64,000 nucleotides of DNA, taken from assembly GCA_023078685.1 (NCBI GenBank), contig JALGAS010000006.1:806001-870000 (forward strand), read 5' to 3'. This document shows positions 10,020 to 20,313 of the stretch, piece by piece. This stretch comes from Neopestalotiopsis rosae (taxonomy: Eukaryota > Ascomycota > Sordariomycetes > Amphisphaeriales > Sporocadaceae). Position numbers and translations under genes: made by a program. The notes under the pieces are model-generated. The model was not told the origin of the DNA and did not search any database. It saw only the letters and a list, made by a program, of their open reading frames with translations. The number at the start of each line of letters is the position of its first letter. The stretch's first letter is position 1.

Positions 10020-11546
10020 ATGAAATTCTCGGCTGGACTCTTGCAGCAGCTCCTGTTCGCCGTTCCCGGTGTCCTAGGAGCTATTACGGTCGACATCAAT
10101 GATGCGGGTAAGTTGGCGACAATGTCCTCCTGCTTTGATGTACATTCGACCTAATCTCCGATCCTCAGAATCCGTGAAAGCAGCCGCCGCATTGGTGGCC
10201 GACGACCTTTTGACGTTCTACCAGGGAGACGAGCTGGGAGAAACTCCCGGAATCCTTAACTATGATGATTATTATTGGTGGACCGGCTCGGTGCTTTGGG
10301 GATCGTTGCTGGACTTTAGAGCACGCACAGGGAACACAACCTACGACGATGTCATCTTCCAGGGTCTGCAGTGGCAAGTTGGAGACAACAACGACTATCT
10401 TCCTAGAAATTGGACGGCCACTGAAGGCAACGACGACCAGGGACTCTGGGCTCAGGCCGCATTGGTAGCTGCGCAAACAAATTTCACTGAAGCAGCCGAT
10501 GCGCAGGCACAGTGGCCCGCGATCGCTCAGAATGTGTTTACGGAACAGTCAAGCGATGAAAGACGTGTTAGCGACAGTGACACTGCTTGCGACGGGGCTC
10601 TGAGGTGGCAGACTTTTACCTTCAACAATGGATACAACTATGTGAACAGTGAGTGGGACATTTTTCTTCTCCTGGTTGAGCCAGCTCCAACTAACACGGT
10701 ATTTAGCCATCTCGAACGCGCTCTACTTTAGTCTTGGAGCACAACTCGCTTGGCTCAACGACAACAAGACTGCAAGCGACGAGGCGATCAAGACCTATGA
10801 CTTGCTGACAAGCATCGGTCTTGTGACCGATGACTTCGACGTTTATGATGGTCTGACGGTTCCCGAGTGCGATTCTATCAATAAGTTCCAGTTCTCCTAC
10901 GTTGCCGCTACCCTCTTGGAGGGTGCTGCCTACACCTACAACTACGTAAGTACTTCCTTTGTGGACTTGAAATAACGACACTGATATGGAGCAGACCGGC
11001 GGCGACGATACTTGGAAGACCCGTGTCGATGGTCACGTTAGCAACATCCTGTCAATCTTTTTCCCCGACGGCGTGGCTGTTGAGCCATCGTGCGAGAGCA
11101 TAGAGACGTGCACCAGCGACATGTACTTCTTCAAGGGCATTCTTCACCGCTCACTTGCCTGGACCATGAAGATGGCCCCTCACACTGCGGACACGATACT
11201 CCCAGTGCTCAAGACCAGTGCTGTCGCCGCTGTTTCTACCTGTACTGGTGGCGACAACGGACGCATGTGTGGTTTCGCTTGGAGCAACGGCACATTTGAC
11301 GTCTCCAATGCTGGCGCGCAATCCAGCGTTCTCGGAGCCTTGGTCAGTGTCTTGGAAATTACCGACGTTGCCAGCTCCGGCAGCTCCGGTTCCGGATCGA
11401 GGTCGTCGGGAAATGGAAGTAGCAGCAGCAGTGGAAGCAGCTCCAGCAACTCGACCAGCACCGACGGTAAGAGCATGGGAACCAACTTTGGCATCAGCTT
11501 CTCTGCCCTTTTCGGAGCCTTGACCATTGCTGCCCTCTTCGCTTAG
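10020..11546 (+). CDS. Mannan endo-1,6-alpha-mannosidase, GH76 (Dcw1/Dfg5 family), GPI-anchored
   Basis: Four exons: 10020-10107, 10169-10648, 10707-10945, 10995-11546 (452 residues). Introns are 49-61 nt with GTAAGT/GTGAGT donors. Dfg5/Dcw1 proteins act at the plasma membrane and wall, where they are thought to transfer GPI-anchored proteins to the cell-wall glucan. A signal peptide (MKFSAGLLQQLLFAVPGVLG) is followed by the GH76 domain with the YYWWTGSVLWGSL segment and the catalytic double-Asp block EGNDDQGLWAQAA. The last 70 residues are Ser/Gly-rich, with a hydrophobic C-terminus (FGALTIAALFA) typical of a GPI-attachment signal. Length matches the family (about 450). The gene appears intact. 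Confidence 0.93.
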
Positions 11547-11660
11547 GTTGCAAAACTTGTAGTAAATTTCACACTCGTACATGTATCATTCAATTCATAA
11601 TATATAATCAGCACGGCTTTGAGTTGCGCTAAGATCTGAAGTGGCCGTCTCGAATGCGAA

Positions 11661-12341
11661 TCATTTCCACACACTGGCGCTTTCCACGCCTTCCTTTTTC
11701 CCTTCCTGATACGTTTGACTCAAGGCATTATACAACCCCTTAACCCTTGCAATCTCGGCAGTCCATTTTCCCCTTTCGGCCTCGTCGTCAATCTCGGCAA
11801 CGAGATCCGCAAAGCTTTTCGCCGTGAAGAACTTGTTTTGCCGATTATACAGCTCGCGCCTGGCGAGGGCCTCATCGCTCTCGCCGCCCACAGCCTTGAC
11901 CCTAAACACCTCTTCCAGAATAGAAATATCGTAGGGTATGGCAAACAGATCCCGGCTGTCCTCGTAGGTGAAGAGGTAGTAGAAGTTATCAAAGCCGGAC
12001 CAGGTGATGCCGCTCAGGCACAGCGAGCACGGCTCGTGCGTCGTGACAAAGACGCAGTCCTTGGTGGCCGGGCGCGGTATTGGGGAGCCATGGGGACCAG
12101 TTACCGTGGGGCTGCTGAAGAACTGCTGGATGCAGTTGATCTCGCCGTGCAGTAGCGGGGACGCCCGCTCGTTGTTTGTGGCCACGGTGAGGGGCGCGAG
12201 GTCCGCCTTGGAGAGGATGGCGGCGCCAAAGAGTTTGCTGCCGGATGCCACGCCTTTGGCTGTCAAGGGCACAACTTGTTTTTCGATGGTGGACAGTAAT
12301 GCGCTGAGCAATGTCCGGGGGTCTTGAGGTGGGGAAGCCAT
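11661..12341 (-). CDS. Cytidine/deoxycytidylate (CMP/dCMP)-type zinc deaminase
   Basis: An intronless frame of 226 residues. The zinc-deaminase signature is present: HGEIN near residue 66 (the His ligand and the proton-shuttle Glu) and EPCSLCLSG near residue 105 (the two Cys ligands of PCxxC). The family deaminates cytosine, cytidine, guanine or related amino groups; the length and the SGITWSGFDNFYYL segment after the PCxxC resemble uncharacterised fungal members, so the substrate cannot be named. A charged C-terminal helix follows the domain. It lies tail-to-tail with the GH76 gene, with only about 115 bases between them. It is probably cytosolic since no signal peptide or membrane segment is seen. 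Confidence 0.85.
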   Translation of the reverse strand: MASPPQDPRTLLSALLSTIEKQVVPLTAKGVASGSKLFGAAILSKADLAPLTVATNNERASPLLHGEINCIQQFFSSPTVTGPHGSPIPRPATKDCVFVTTHEPCSLCLSGITWSGFDNFYYLFTYEDSRDLFAIPYDISILEEVFRVKAVGGESDEALARRELYNRQNKFFTAKSFADLVAEIDDEAERGKWTAEIARVKGLYNALSQTYQEGKKEGVESASVWK

Positions 12342-13001
12342 TTGCTTTGAGTTTTTGCGTTGCAGCGAATTTCACAATTTCTTCGAAGTTCTTCAAATTA
12401 GTGCAACATAATATAAAAATTCCACAAGGTCTCATCAGCTATAATGACTATATCAAGCCCAAATGCGGAATATATGGCGAGCGTTATATCGATATCGGTC
12501 CCGGAGCCCGCCGGGCCAATATAGACAGCGGCCCCCATCGGCAGCCGCCGTTAGGACCCAGATAGAGGCCGATCCCGCAGACGGGGCTTTCAATGTGGCT
12601 AACTTAGTTGCCTGCAATGCCACGAAGATAAGCTGCTGGCAAAGGAGCCGAAACTGAGAGTCTTTTGCTGCCATAAAAAAGCCAGTAGCCACGGCAAACT
12701 TGCACGCAGTGATCCATACTTGGTACGCACCCAGCTGGCAAAATATGGTATGTTCACCACGGTCAAGTGATTTACGAGGTATTCAGGCACAGCGACAGGA
12801 AGCTTGGAGTGTGATTTGCAATTCTGTTGTTCGCATTTGAATGTAAGTCTTGGTATCATCTTTGTCCTAATAACACAATAAGCCCAACCGTGGCAGTCTT
12901 CGTTATCCACATCGTACAATCTTCGTTCCTATTAAGTGATTCGTTTCGCGTTCCATCCCATTGAGCCACGGCGCCATTTCCTCCACTAACATGCCCCAGA
13001 C
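12342..13001. other. Intergenic stretch, no supported gene
   Basis: It holds the deaminase upstream region and the 3' side of the next small gene. A GC-rich patch at about 12500-12560 contains only broken frames. Nothing else is recognised. Confidence 0.55.
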
Positions 13002-13271
13002 TTATTTCTTCCACTGTCCGGCATTCTCGACACCCTTGGCGACGCTGCCGGCGCCTCCCTCGATGCCAGAGCCCAGCGAACCGATGGCATCGCCAACGGG
13101 CTTGCCGGCAGAGCCAGTGGCTCCGGTGATGGTGTCGCCGATGCCTCGACCCGCAGCTCCAGTCACGTTGCCGATGGTTCTTGTGATGCCTCCGGCTGCG
13201 TTGCCGATTGAGCTAGTGACGAACTTGGCGGCGCCAGTCGCACCTTGGTTCTGGTTGCTCTCGAGAGGCAT
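13002..13271 (-). CDS. Small Gly/Ala-rich protein with repeating amphipathic motif
   Basis: A frame of 89 residues with ATG at 13271. After an N-terminal MPLESNQNQ it consists almost wholly of Gly/Ala/Ser/Thr/Ile-rich units spaced about 11 residues apart (for example GGITRTIGNVTG, GRGIGDTITG, GKPVGDAIGS), like LEA- or hydrophilin-type proteins, and ends in KK. Small proteins of this type are common in ascomycetes and are often strongly expressed under stress, but no function is established for this one. The composition is too biased for a chance frame and the codon usage follows the GC-rich pattern of neighbouring real genes. No signal peptide is visible, so a cytosolic location is likely. 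Confidence 0.7.
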   Translation of the reverse strand: MPLESNQNQGATGAAKFVTSSIGNAAGGITRTIGNVTGAAGRGIGDTITGATGSAGKPVGDAIGSLGSGIEGGAGSVAKGVENAGQWKK

Positions 13272-13917
13272 GTTTGTTTGTAGATGTGGGTGATTTTAGG
13301 GTATTGAAAAGGTGATTTTGTCTTATTTTGGGGTTTAGAGATTGATGGAATCAAAAAACAGGCACCTTTTTTAAGACCAGCTATGCGTCTTGTCTTATAA
13401 TCGTCACATGTAGGCTTTGTTTCGCTGGAGGCCTGAAAGCGATCAAGGTTAGGACCCTTGGACCCCGCCAAAGCAAGGTGATGTTGGCTACGTCATAGGC
13501 CATTCCCACCTGTAAGCGAGGACATGACATCCCTCCGTTCATACGTGGCTGCATAAACGGTGCATAAGCTAGCATAAACCTTATGCATCACCCATGAATG
13601 AGGAAACACAAACCGGTTTTACTTCTGTGAAAGACGGCTTTTGTCGTCCGCCAAGTGAAATTTGTATAATTAAGTTGGTGTATCTCTCTTGGGTTCTTGG
13701 CATTGCGGAAGTTTCCGTGCATCATCTGAGGAGTTCTCAGCGTACACAATGTACTTACAGTTACGCAACCTCAGAGAAATATATAGATCTCCATTTCGGA
13801 AATGAATGGCACAAAATTTAGGTCAAGATAATGGTAGTCCAGTATTGATATTTCCTTTGTATTGTCTCCAGTATAGCGTCCCTCAAAGTCGTCATTAACT
13901 TGACAATATCGTAGTAA
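13272..13917. other. Intergenic stretch, no supported gene
   Basis: It holds the upstream region of the small Gly/Ala-rich gene and the downstream region of the Cys-rich gene. Frames are short; none has domain signal. Confidence 0.55.
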
Positions 13918-14250
13918 TCAACAGAGGCTGTTCTTCTGAATCCAAGCCAAGAGAGAAGGGCCTACACACCCAGTACAGGCGCACATCTGCTCCAATAGTT
14001 AGCCAGCTTCTTTGCGCTGGTAATATCTGATGCGAGGTCTCACCTTTTGCTGCGGTGTAGCTGATCCCTCTGTGCCAGTCAGGCAACTCAGCATGGAGTT
14101 CTTGTTGCCATTACCGCCAGCCATGAATTTGTTGAAGCATGCACTCCCATTGATGACGGCTCTGCACGAATCGCTTTCAACATCGCATGGTAGATCGGCA
14201 GCCAAGGCGCTACCAAGGAGGAGAAGTGTGAATGATATCGGAACCATCAT
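13918..14250 (-). CDS. Small secreted cysteine-rich protein (8 Cys, effector-like)
   Basis: Two exons: 14250-14044 and 13986-13918, joined across a 57-nt intron with GTGAGA donor, CTAAC branch-like site and CAG acceptor; the product has 91 residues. The start ATG at 14250 directly opens a clear signal peptide (VPISFTLLLLGSALAA). The mature protein has eight cysteines: three near its start (LPC, DSC, SAC), one at LSC, then CACTGC in exon 2, and a C-terminal Cys directly before the stop. The spliced frame restores a CxCxxC motif that the unspliced frame lacks, which supports the intron. Size, secretion signal and even Cys count fit fungal small secreted proteins and candidate effectors. Function is unknown and no homologue is recognised. 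Confidence 0.75.
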
Positions 14251-15040
14251 AGTAGAGTCGGGATTGCGGCGTAGTCGTTTTGGCTTTTCGCACTTGTTAA
14301 GATTGCCCAGCTGAGAAGATTTGTTGCAACAGGAAATGTCGAAAAAAAACGAAACACGGATACGTGAGAGAATATGATATGAGGTGTATCCGGACTTGTC
14401 CATAGGCATGTAAATCTACAGATAACATGTGGTCACCAAGTATGATCCAGGGTCTCGGCTAAAAGCAGAGATGATTGATACATACAGTGTCAATGTTTCT
14501 CCGTGTATGTGTGAGTCAATGGTCGGCACTCGACTATCACAGTCGCTCAAGTGTAATCATAACCTTGTGATCACTGGCTTCTCATATAAGCAGAGCGCCA
14601 CGATTGGGCTGAAAAAGACAGCGCCAAGTAATTCTGTAATGACTGTCCAGAGGAATCAGCCCGGCAGGTCTGAGGTTTACATTTTCTGACCAATCATGTC
14701 TTTCCCTACACATCAGAGGTTGCGCAGACGTGTATACCAATTAGGCTAAGAACATGGGTTAAAATCACGTTCACTATAACGACACTCGGCATTTGCTTGT
14801 GTAACTCATTCTCAGCACGCAAAGGTTGAGCCGAAGACTGCTATCAAGTCCTATTCTGACATCGGAAAGCCAGGCACGGTGCTTATTTTATTCATCTCTC
14901 AACTTTGTTACAAACGTTCCTAAATTCTCCCAGCGACCATATTGTAATCCTCTCAGTACTTCTTGTACAAGTCCATTCCAATTTGTTTCTAAAGTCTTCA
15001 AAGACACGACTACTTCCAAGTCTTAATAAAGACAGACACG
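14251..15040. other. Divergent promoter region between the Cys-rich gene and DUF1996 gene A
   Basis: The two genes are divergently oriented with about 790 bases between their start codons, so they may share regulatory DNA. No supported frame lies within it. Confidence 0.5.
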
Positions 15041-16253
15041 ATGAAGTGGGAAGTGCCCTTGGGCATGGCGCTGGCTACGCTTAGCAATGCCTTGATCCGC
15101 TTTCAATGCTCGCAGCTGGTCGTTGAGAGACTCGACCCGCTGGTTAACCCAGGAATGGCTCCCTCGGTGCATGTTCACCAGATTGTTGGCGGTGTATGTT
15201 TCACTCTAAACATATGGCCTTTCCAGCCATACTCACTCTGGCTATAGAACTCGTTCAACACTACAATGGACCCCAAGAAGGATATGCCAGGAGAATCGAC
15301 TTGCACAACCTGCTCATTCAGTGAGGACTTTTCCAACTACTGGACAGCGGTCCTGTATTTCCGCGCAAGAAATGGCACGTTCAAACGCGTTCCGCAGACG
15401 TCCCAGATATCGGGAGGCTCAGGTGGCATCACTGTATACTACATGCAAGACGCCCTGTATGATACACAGCAAAAGTCCAAAGTCACAGCTTTCAAACCTG
15501 TAAGTCTATTGATCTCGGCCAGTACATAAAGAAGAGGTAAGGGTTTCTAACCCAATCTTGAAACCATATAGGGCTTTCGCATGTTTATAGGCGACGTCAA
15601 CGCGCGCACCAAGGCTGAGGTATCCAAGTTCCGCCAGCTAACGTACACGTGCATGCAAAACGAAGGCACCAGAGAGCCCGAGACGCTCGCCCTGCCCACG
15701 ACTGCCTGCCCAGCCGGCATCATGGTCAACGCGCGGTTCCCGACGTGCTGGGACGGCGTCAACCTCGACTCCCCGGACCACATGGCGCACATGGCCTACC
15801 CAGCCAACGGCACCTTTGAAAGCGGCGGCCCTTGCCCGGACACGCACCCCGTACGCACTGCCCAGGTGCTATTCGAGGTGGTCTGGGATACGCGGCAGTT
15901 CAATAACAAGGCCGACTGGCCCGAGGATGGCAGCCAGCCCTTTGTCTGGTCGTTTGGCGACGCCACGGGCTATGCCAATCATGCCGACTATGTCTTTGGG
16001 TGGAAGGGAGACGCGTTACAGCGGCTCATGGATACTCCGTGCGTCGTCAACTGTCCGGCCGCCAAGGCCACGACCCAGTCGTCTGCCGCCATGAACAAGT
16101 GCACTAAGCAGCGTGTCGTGGATGAGGATGTCGATGGATGTAAGCTATTTTCTGTGATTACTACGCAAGCCATCATATGAACTGCTAAGCTAACACCAAC
16201 CTACAGGGCTCACAAGTCTTCCAGGGGGCCACGAAGTTCAGTACGGACCGTGA
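15041..16253 (+). CDS. DUF1996 secreted protein, paralogue A
   Basis: Four exons: 15041-15193, 15248-15499, 15572-16139, 16207-16253 (339 residues). DUF1996 proteins are secreted fungal proteins of unknown function, some attached to WSC or carbohydrate-binding domains. Seen here: a short N-terminal signal region, then IRFQCSQLVVERLDPLV and HVHQIVGG with conserved His residues, the STCTTC pair, SEDFSNYWTAVLYF, the CWDGVNLDSPDH block, and the C-terminal HADYVFGWKGDALQ block. The last exon is only 47 nt and encodes a Trp split across the intron plus LTSLPGG, conserved in paralogue B. This short exon is easily missed in automatic annotation. Intact. Confidence 0.9.
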
Positions 16254-16620
16254 GGCCACGGCGGCAACGACGCGTGATAGTCAGGAGTACGAGGTATTCA
16301 GAAGGACTGTAGGTATTTATAGGATTCTTAGCGCAATGAACAAATGTTACCTCTTTTCATGTATTGTAATGGAGTACATCGGTGACACGGATTGCAAAGT
16401 GACCGTCTTGAATGCCAGATCAAATGTACGATTGATTCTAAATAGAACGGCGCTCTTTTAAATGACGCACTAAATATATACAAGCAGACCTCCTCAAACC
16501 AAGGATTATCGGTCCTTTCGAATGTGAACAAACACCAAGCTCGCCTTGAGGGCGAGCTCAACTAGCCTCCAGTCATGATTACAAGCCGCAAAGCTATAGT
16601 CAAGGGGCAAGAGGAACCCT
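16254..16620. other. Tail-to-tail intergenic stretch
   Basis: It separates the convergent DUF1996 A and pectin lyase genes and holds both 3' ends. No gene is seen. Confidence 0.55.
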
Positions 16621-17882
16621 CTACAGGGTACCGTAGCCGGCGGTGGAGGAGAGGCCGGAGACGCTGCTCGTGTCGTCGGCGTCGGCCAGGGTGTAGCTGG
16701 AGAACTTGGACAGGACGCTGGTGTCGCTGCCGCTGAGGGAGCCCGAGTTGCTGTAGCTGTTGGCGACGCAGGCGCGGCCGATGGAGGAGGAGCAGGACGA
16801 GGCCAGGCTGGACGAGTCGGCCGAGTAGAGGGCGCCGTCGTCGCCGCTCTCCTCGGGGACGTCGACGTCGGAGAAGACGTTGCCCTCGGCCAGGACGTAG
16901 GCGCCCGAGGCGATCTCGAAGCCGTGGCCGTTGGAGTCGAGGTCGGACCACAGGTTGTTGACGGCGTGCAGGAGGGTGCTGCCGGCGACCTTGGGAGCGC
17001 GGCCCGAGACGTGGTGGATGTAGTTGTTCTTGAAGGTGACGTAGTCGGCGGATCCGTCAAAGTAGAGAGCCCAGTAGTGGTAGCCGTCGCAGGTGGCAGA
17101 GTAGTCGACGTTGCCGTCAATCTCGCAGTTGGTGATGGAAACGCGGCCACTAGCCTCAGTACCAAGGACAATGTGCTCACGGCCGATTTGAGAAGTCTGT
17201 AGTCATGTTAGGCACTGTCGTGGATGACAAAAGTTCAGGTATACTCACGGTAACGTGGTCAATCCAGACAAGGTCGCAGTCATCCAAAGTGATAGCATCA
17301 CCTCCCCAGACTAGAAATGAATTGTTAGCAACGGTTGCATCGTTGTTAAGGAGTATCCATCATATAGTGCTTACCGTATTGAGGGTTCAAGTTGGTGATC
17401 TTAATGTTCTGGATGATGATGTTGCTGGCACCGCTAGCGATCTTGAGACCCTTGCCCTCAATGACACCGGAAGTACCCGAACCGAGGAGGGTCTTGTCAG
17501 AGGCGACAGTGATACCCTCAATACCGGCGTTGTCATAAGTGACAGAGACGGAGGGAGCATCGGGCTGGTAGTTGGTGCACCAGTCGTTCTGGTTGATGGC
17601 GGTCTGGCAGCCAGAGGCGGTACCCCAGGGAGCGCAACCAGTGGCGGTCGTGGTGCCCTCGGTGCCGGTGAAGTCGAAGGTCTTGGTCAGGACAATGACG
17701 CGGGCCTCATCGTCTCCCAGGTAGGAGATCAGCTCGTCGGTGGTGTCGGGGTAGACGGCGGTAGCAGAGCCACCACCGGTGACGGAGGAAGCAAAACCCT
17801 CAGCAGTGCCAGACACGCTGACGGTGGCTGCTTGGGCAAGGCCAGCAAGGGCCGCCAACTTGAAGAGAGCGGCAGTAACCAT
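16621..17882 (-). CDS. Pectin lyase, polysaccharide lyase family 1
   Basis: Three exons: 17882-17375, 17310-17249, 17196-16621 (381 residues). Pectin lyase cleaves methyl-esterified homogalacturonan by beta-elimination outside the cell. A signal peptide ([12 protein letters not shown]) is followed by the parallel beta-helix. Diagnostic motifs are GCAPWG, the [12 protein letters not shown] block, the spliced [19 protein letters not shown] (exon 1-2 junction inside the first Val), IDHVT, and the catalytic Arg in [11 protein letters not shown], followed by LLHAVNNLW. These match pectin lyase rather than calcium-dependent pectate lyase. The length (about 380) is normal. A TATA-like TTTATAAG element lies on the minus strand near 18060. 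The gene is convergent with DUF1996 A. Confidence 0.95.
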
Positions 17883-20313
17883 TTTGACACCGGATCAGTT
17901 GAAAGAGGTTTGACTTGTAGGGAAGAAGATAGTGCGACTGAAGTGTAAAATCGCTGGATCCCGCAGCGGCGTCTTGAAAAGAATGACTATGAAGTAATGA
18001 AAGAATGATAGAGAACTGCTGGTCAAACATTTCTTCACCATGATCGTGGCTGATCGTCACTTATAAACCTTCTGGAATGTTTGGCTCCATGCTGTCGTCG
18101 GTAACGAGCGATGATACCCTGACGTAGTCATTAATCAATTTGGGATAACAAAAACACAAGACCATTCCGATTCGGAAATCAGGGACTCCATTGTACAGTT
18201 AGTGCCTCCGTTATCCACAATGTTCTAGTTTTCGGTGGCCTGCAGCAGACCAGGTTCTGATGGTGAACTGAGAGTGGTTGTGTGATGTTGCAAAAGGCAT
18301 TTTCTTTGTTCAAGACCCAAAAGTTGACAATAGGTGAGCAATATATCTGATACTCTCCAGATCCTAAATTATACGTACGCGTCACGTCGTAAGTTGTATG
18401 TCCCTTGCGCTAACAGATGCGGCTCCTTGTTCCCTGGTTCCACTTTCAATCTAGCAGAACCACGCTCTGCCCCTGTGCCAAGAGCTACTCGCCGGGATTA
18501 AGGTTAGCAGATAAACGCGCTGGCGGTTCCCGTCGTCTGAAGTTTCGAGGGATCGACAGTCTTTCAATGAGCACAAGGGGCAGTATTGGAGCAACATCTT
18601 TCAGGGTTGTGAGCTCGCTTGGAGAAAAGTTATACAGATAGGCCGTCCATAGAAGGTCCTTCGTTTGCCCATTTGAATCTTGGCCTCGGCATGTCAACTA
18701 ACAATCTTACCATACCAACATGAATTACGCCCGTAGGATGCCGGGTCTAACAAAAATAAATCTGGGGTTAATACTACGCCTGCAACGGCGGCTTATTACG
18801 CACGCTCTCTTGGCGCTGGCACTACCGGCCTCCCTGCCGCCCGGGGTGAACCGACTCCATACTACCCAAAGGTGCCCGGTGCGTTCTACCTGAACAACCC
18901 ATTGTTTCGAGACACGAATAAATCTGTATATTGACTAAGCAAGAGGCGGTGCTGTCAAGTCTCTTTACAGTAAACATGATCTCGGACCAATTGCTTCCAA
19001 GTGTGCATACTATGACTTTCGCTCAGCCTATGATTTATTGGAATAGTGGGTGGATCCCCGTTAGAAGTGAGAGCTTTTTGGTCTTGGGATCCTCATCTGA
19101 CATGCCCGTTCCGAGCCAGGATGCTGTGCTCTTTTTGCGTGCATAACAGAATAAATTGGATCGCCTAGATGTCAAAGTTGACTTAGGCGGGCATTAGGTA
19201 AAAAAGTGACAGCGAAGTTTATTTGACTTGTCATCAGTCAATCTCGAGCAAGGGGGCAGTCATGAACTGCGATCATCGATGTTGCTGCGCAAAATAAGCA
19301 ACACGCAGCGGGCAGCCCCAGAGGAGGCAACTTAAAAGAGCAAGCCGAGATAGCCGATAATCCGATCTCTATATCGGATTTACACATATAGTCCGTCAAT
19401 TTGTAGTGCACTTGAGGCTCTTCGATTACGGAAATGCTTCAAGTCTGGATTGACCATAAGCAAGAAGAGATGAGGAATTCTACATATGCAGTGTTGGGCG
19501 GCGTTAGGAGATATATCGGCGGCTAATAAAAGTGCCATAGTGCTTCCATAGTGCTCCCATATTGCTTGGGGGCGCCGGTAGTGCGCCTGTGGGGATCTTG
19601 AGCCCGCTCTCTGAATAGCGGCTAGCCATCATCAACAACACCTGCACCTGAGTAGGTGATCATACTCGTCAAATAACATACCCATCAACTAGGCTCCATT
19701 CTGCCCTCGATCGTTATATTTAATTGTCTTTGTTGCTTGGCAGAGAAGACCTATAGTAGTTGCGGCTGATTCTTAGGCCTTCACCGACACGCAATATATA
19801 TTGTTCATCTAGCACAGGTGGACTAACACAAAATGAAGCTCACATCAGAATACTTTTTTATTGATTGCAACAGTATTTTTCAATGTAGTAGAGTTGAGAT
19901 CTGCATACGCAAGCCCAATCACATTCAATTTATCTCGAGAACATCCCAGCGACAAGGCACACGCCTGTAGAGTGGCTGGAAAGGGGGCTCGCGACACCTT
20001 ACCGCATTGGATCAGGCGGGACCAGGTTTGTCGCAGTATACTCCGCAGGCCTAGGTAAGCATCACTTTACCATAGACCTCTGCCAGCCGCGATCTATTCC
20101 AAGCTCAATCGCAAATACAAGATTGTGTTGAGCGAGTTTCTTTTGCGATTTTGTTTCATCATGTCAACAAAGTGAGTCTTACGGAGCGAAGAATTATCAT
20201 ATCACACTTTCTTCAGGCATTCATGGCAACGAGAACATGTTGTGTTGGTACTTTTGTTTTATTTCCTATTCTATATCCCGTGGATTGTCGTTTCATTTCT
20301 CATCGTCAAATCG
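17883..20313. other. 2.4-kb intergenic stretch with one possible exon remnant
   Basis: It holds the pectin lyase upstream region. At about 18748-18935 on the plus strand a frame of roughly 60 codons without ATG encodes a non-repetitive peptide containing YYARSLGAG, PTPYYPKVPGAF and YLNNPLFRD before a stop. It may be a last exon or gene relic, but no upstream exon can be joined. The rest has only short broken frames. Confidence 0.45.

Noticed and set aside
11151..11582. Minus-strand frame over the Ser-rich tail of the GH76 gene
   Set aside because: Shadow of the real exon 4 caused by Ser/Gly codon bias.
16506..17180. Long Pro/Ala/Thr-rich frames over the pectin lyase gene
   Set aside because: Alternate phases of the GC-rich lyase exon 3; the lyase frame has the family motifs.
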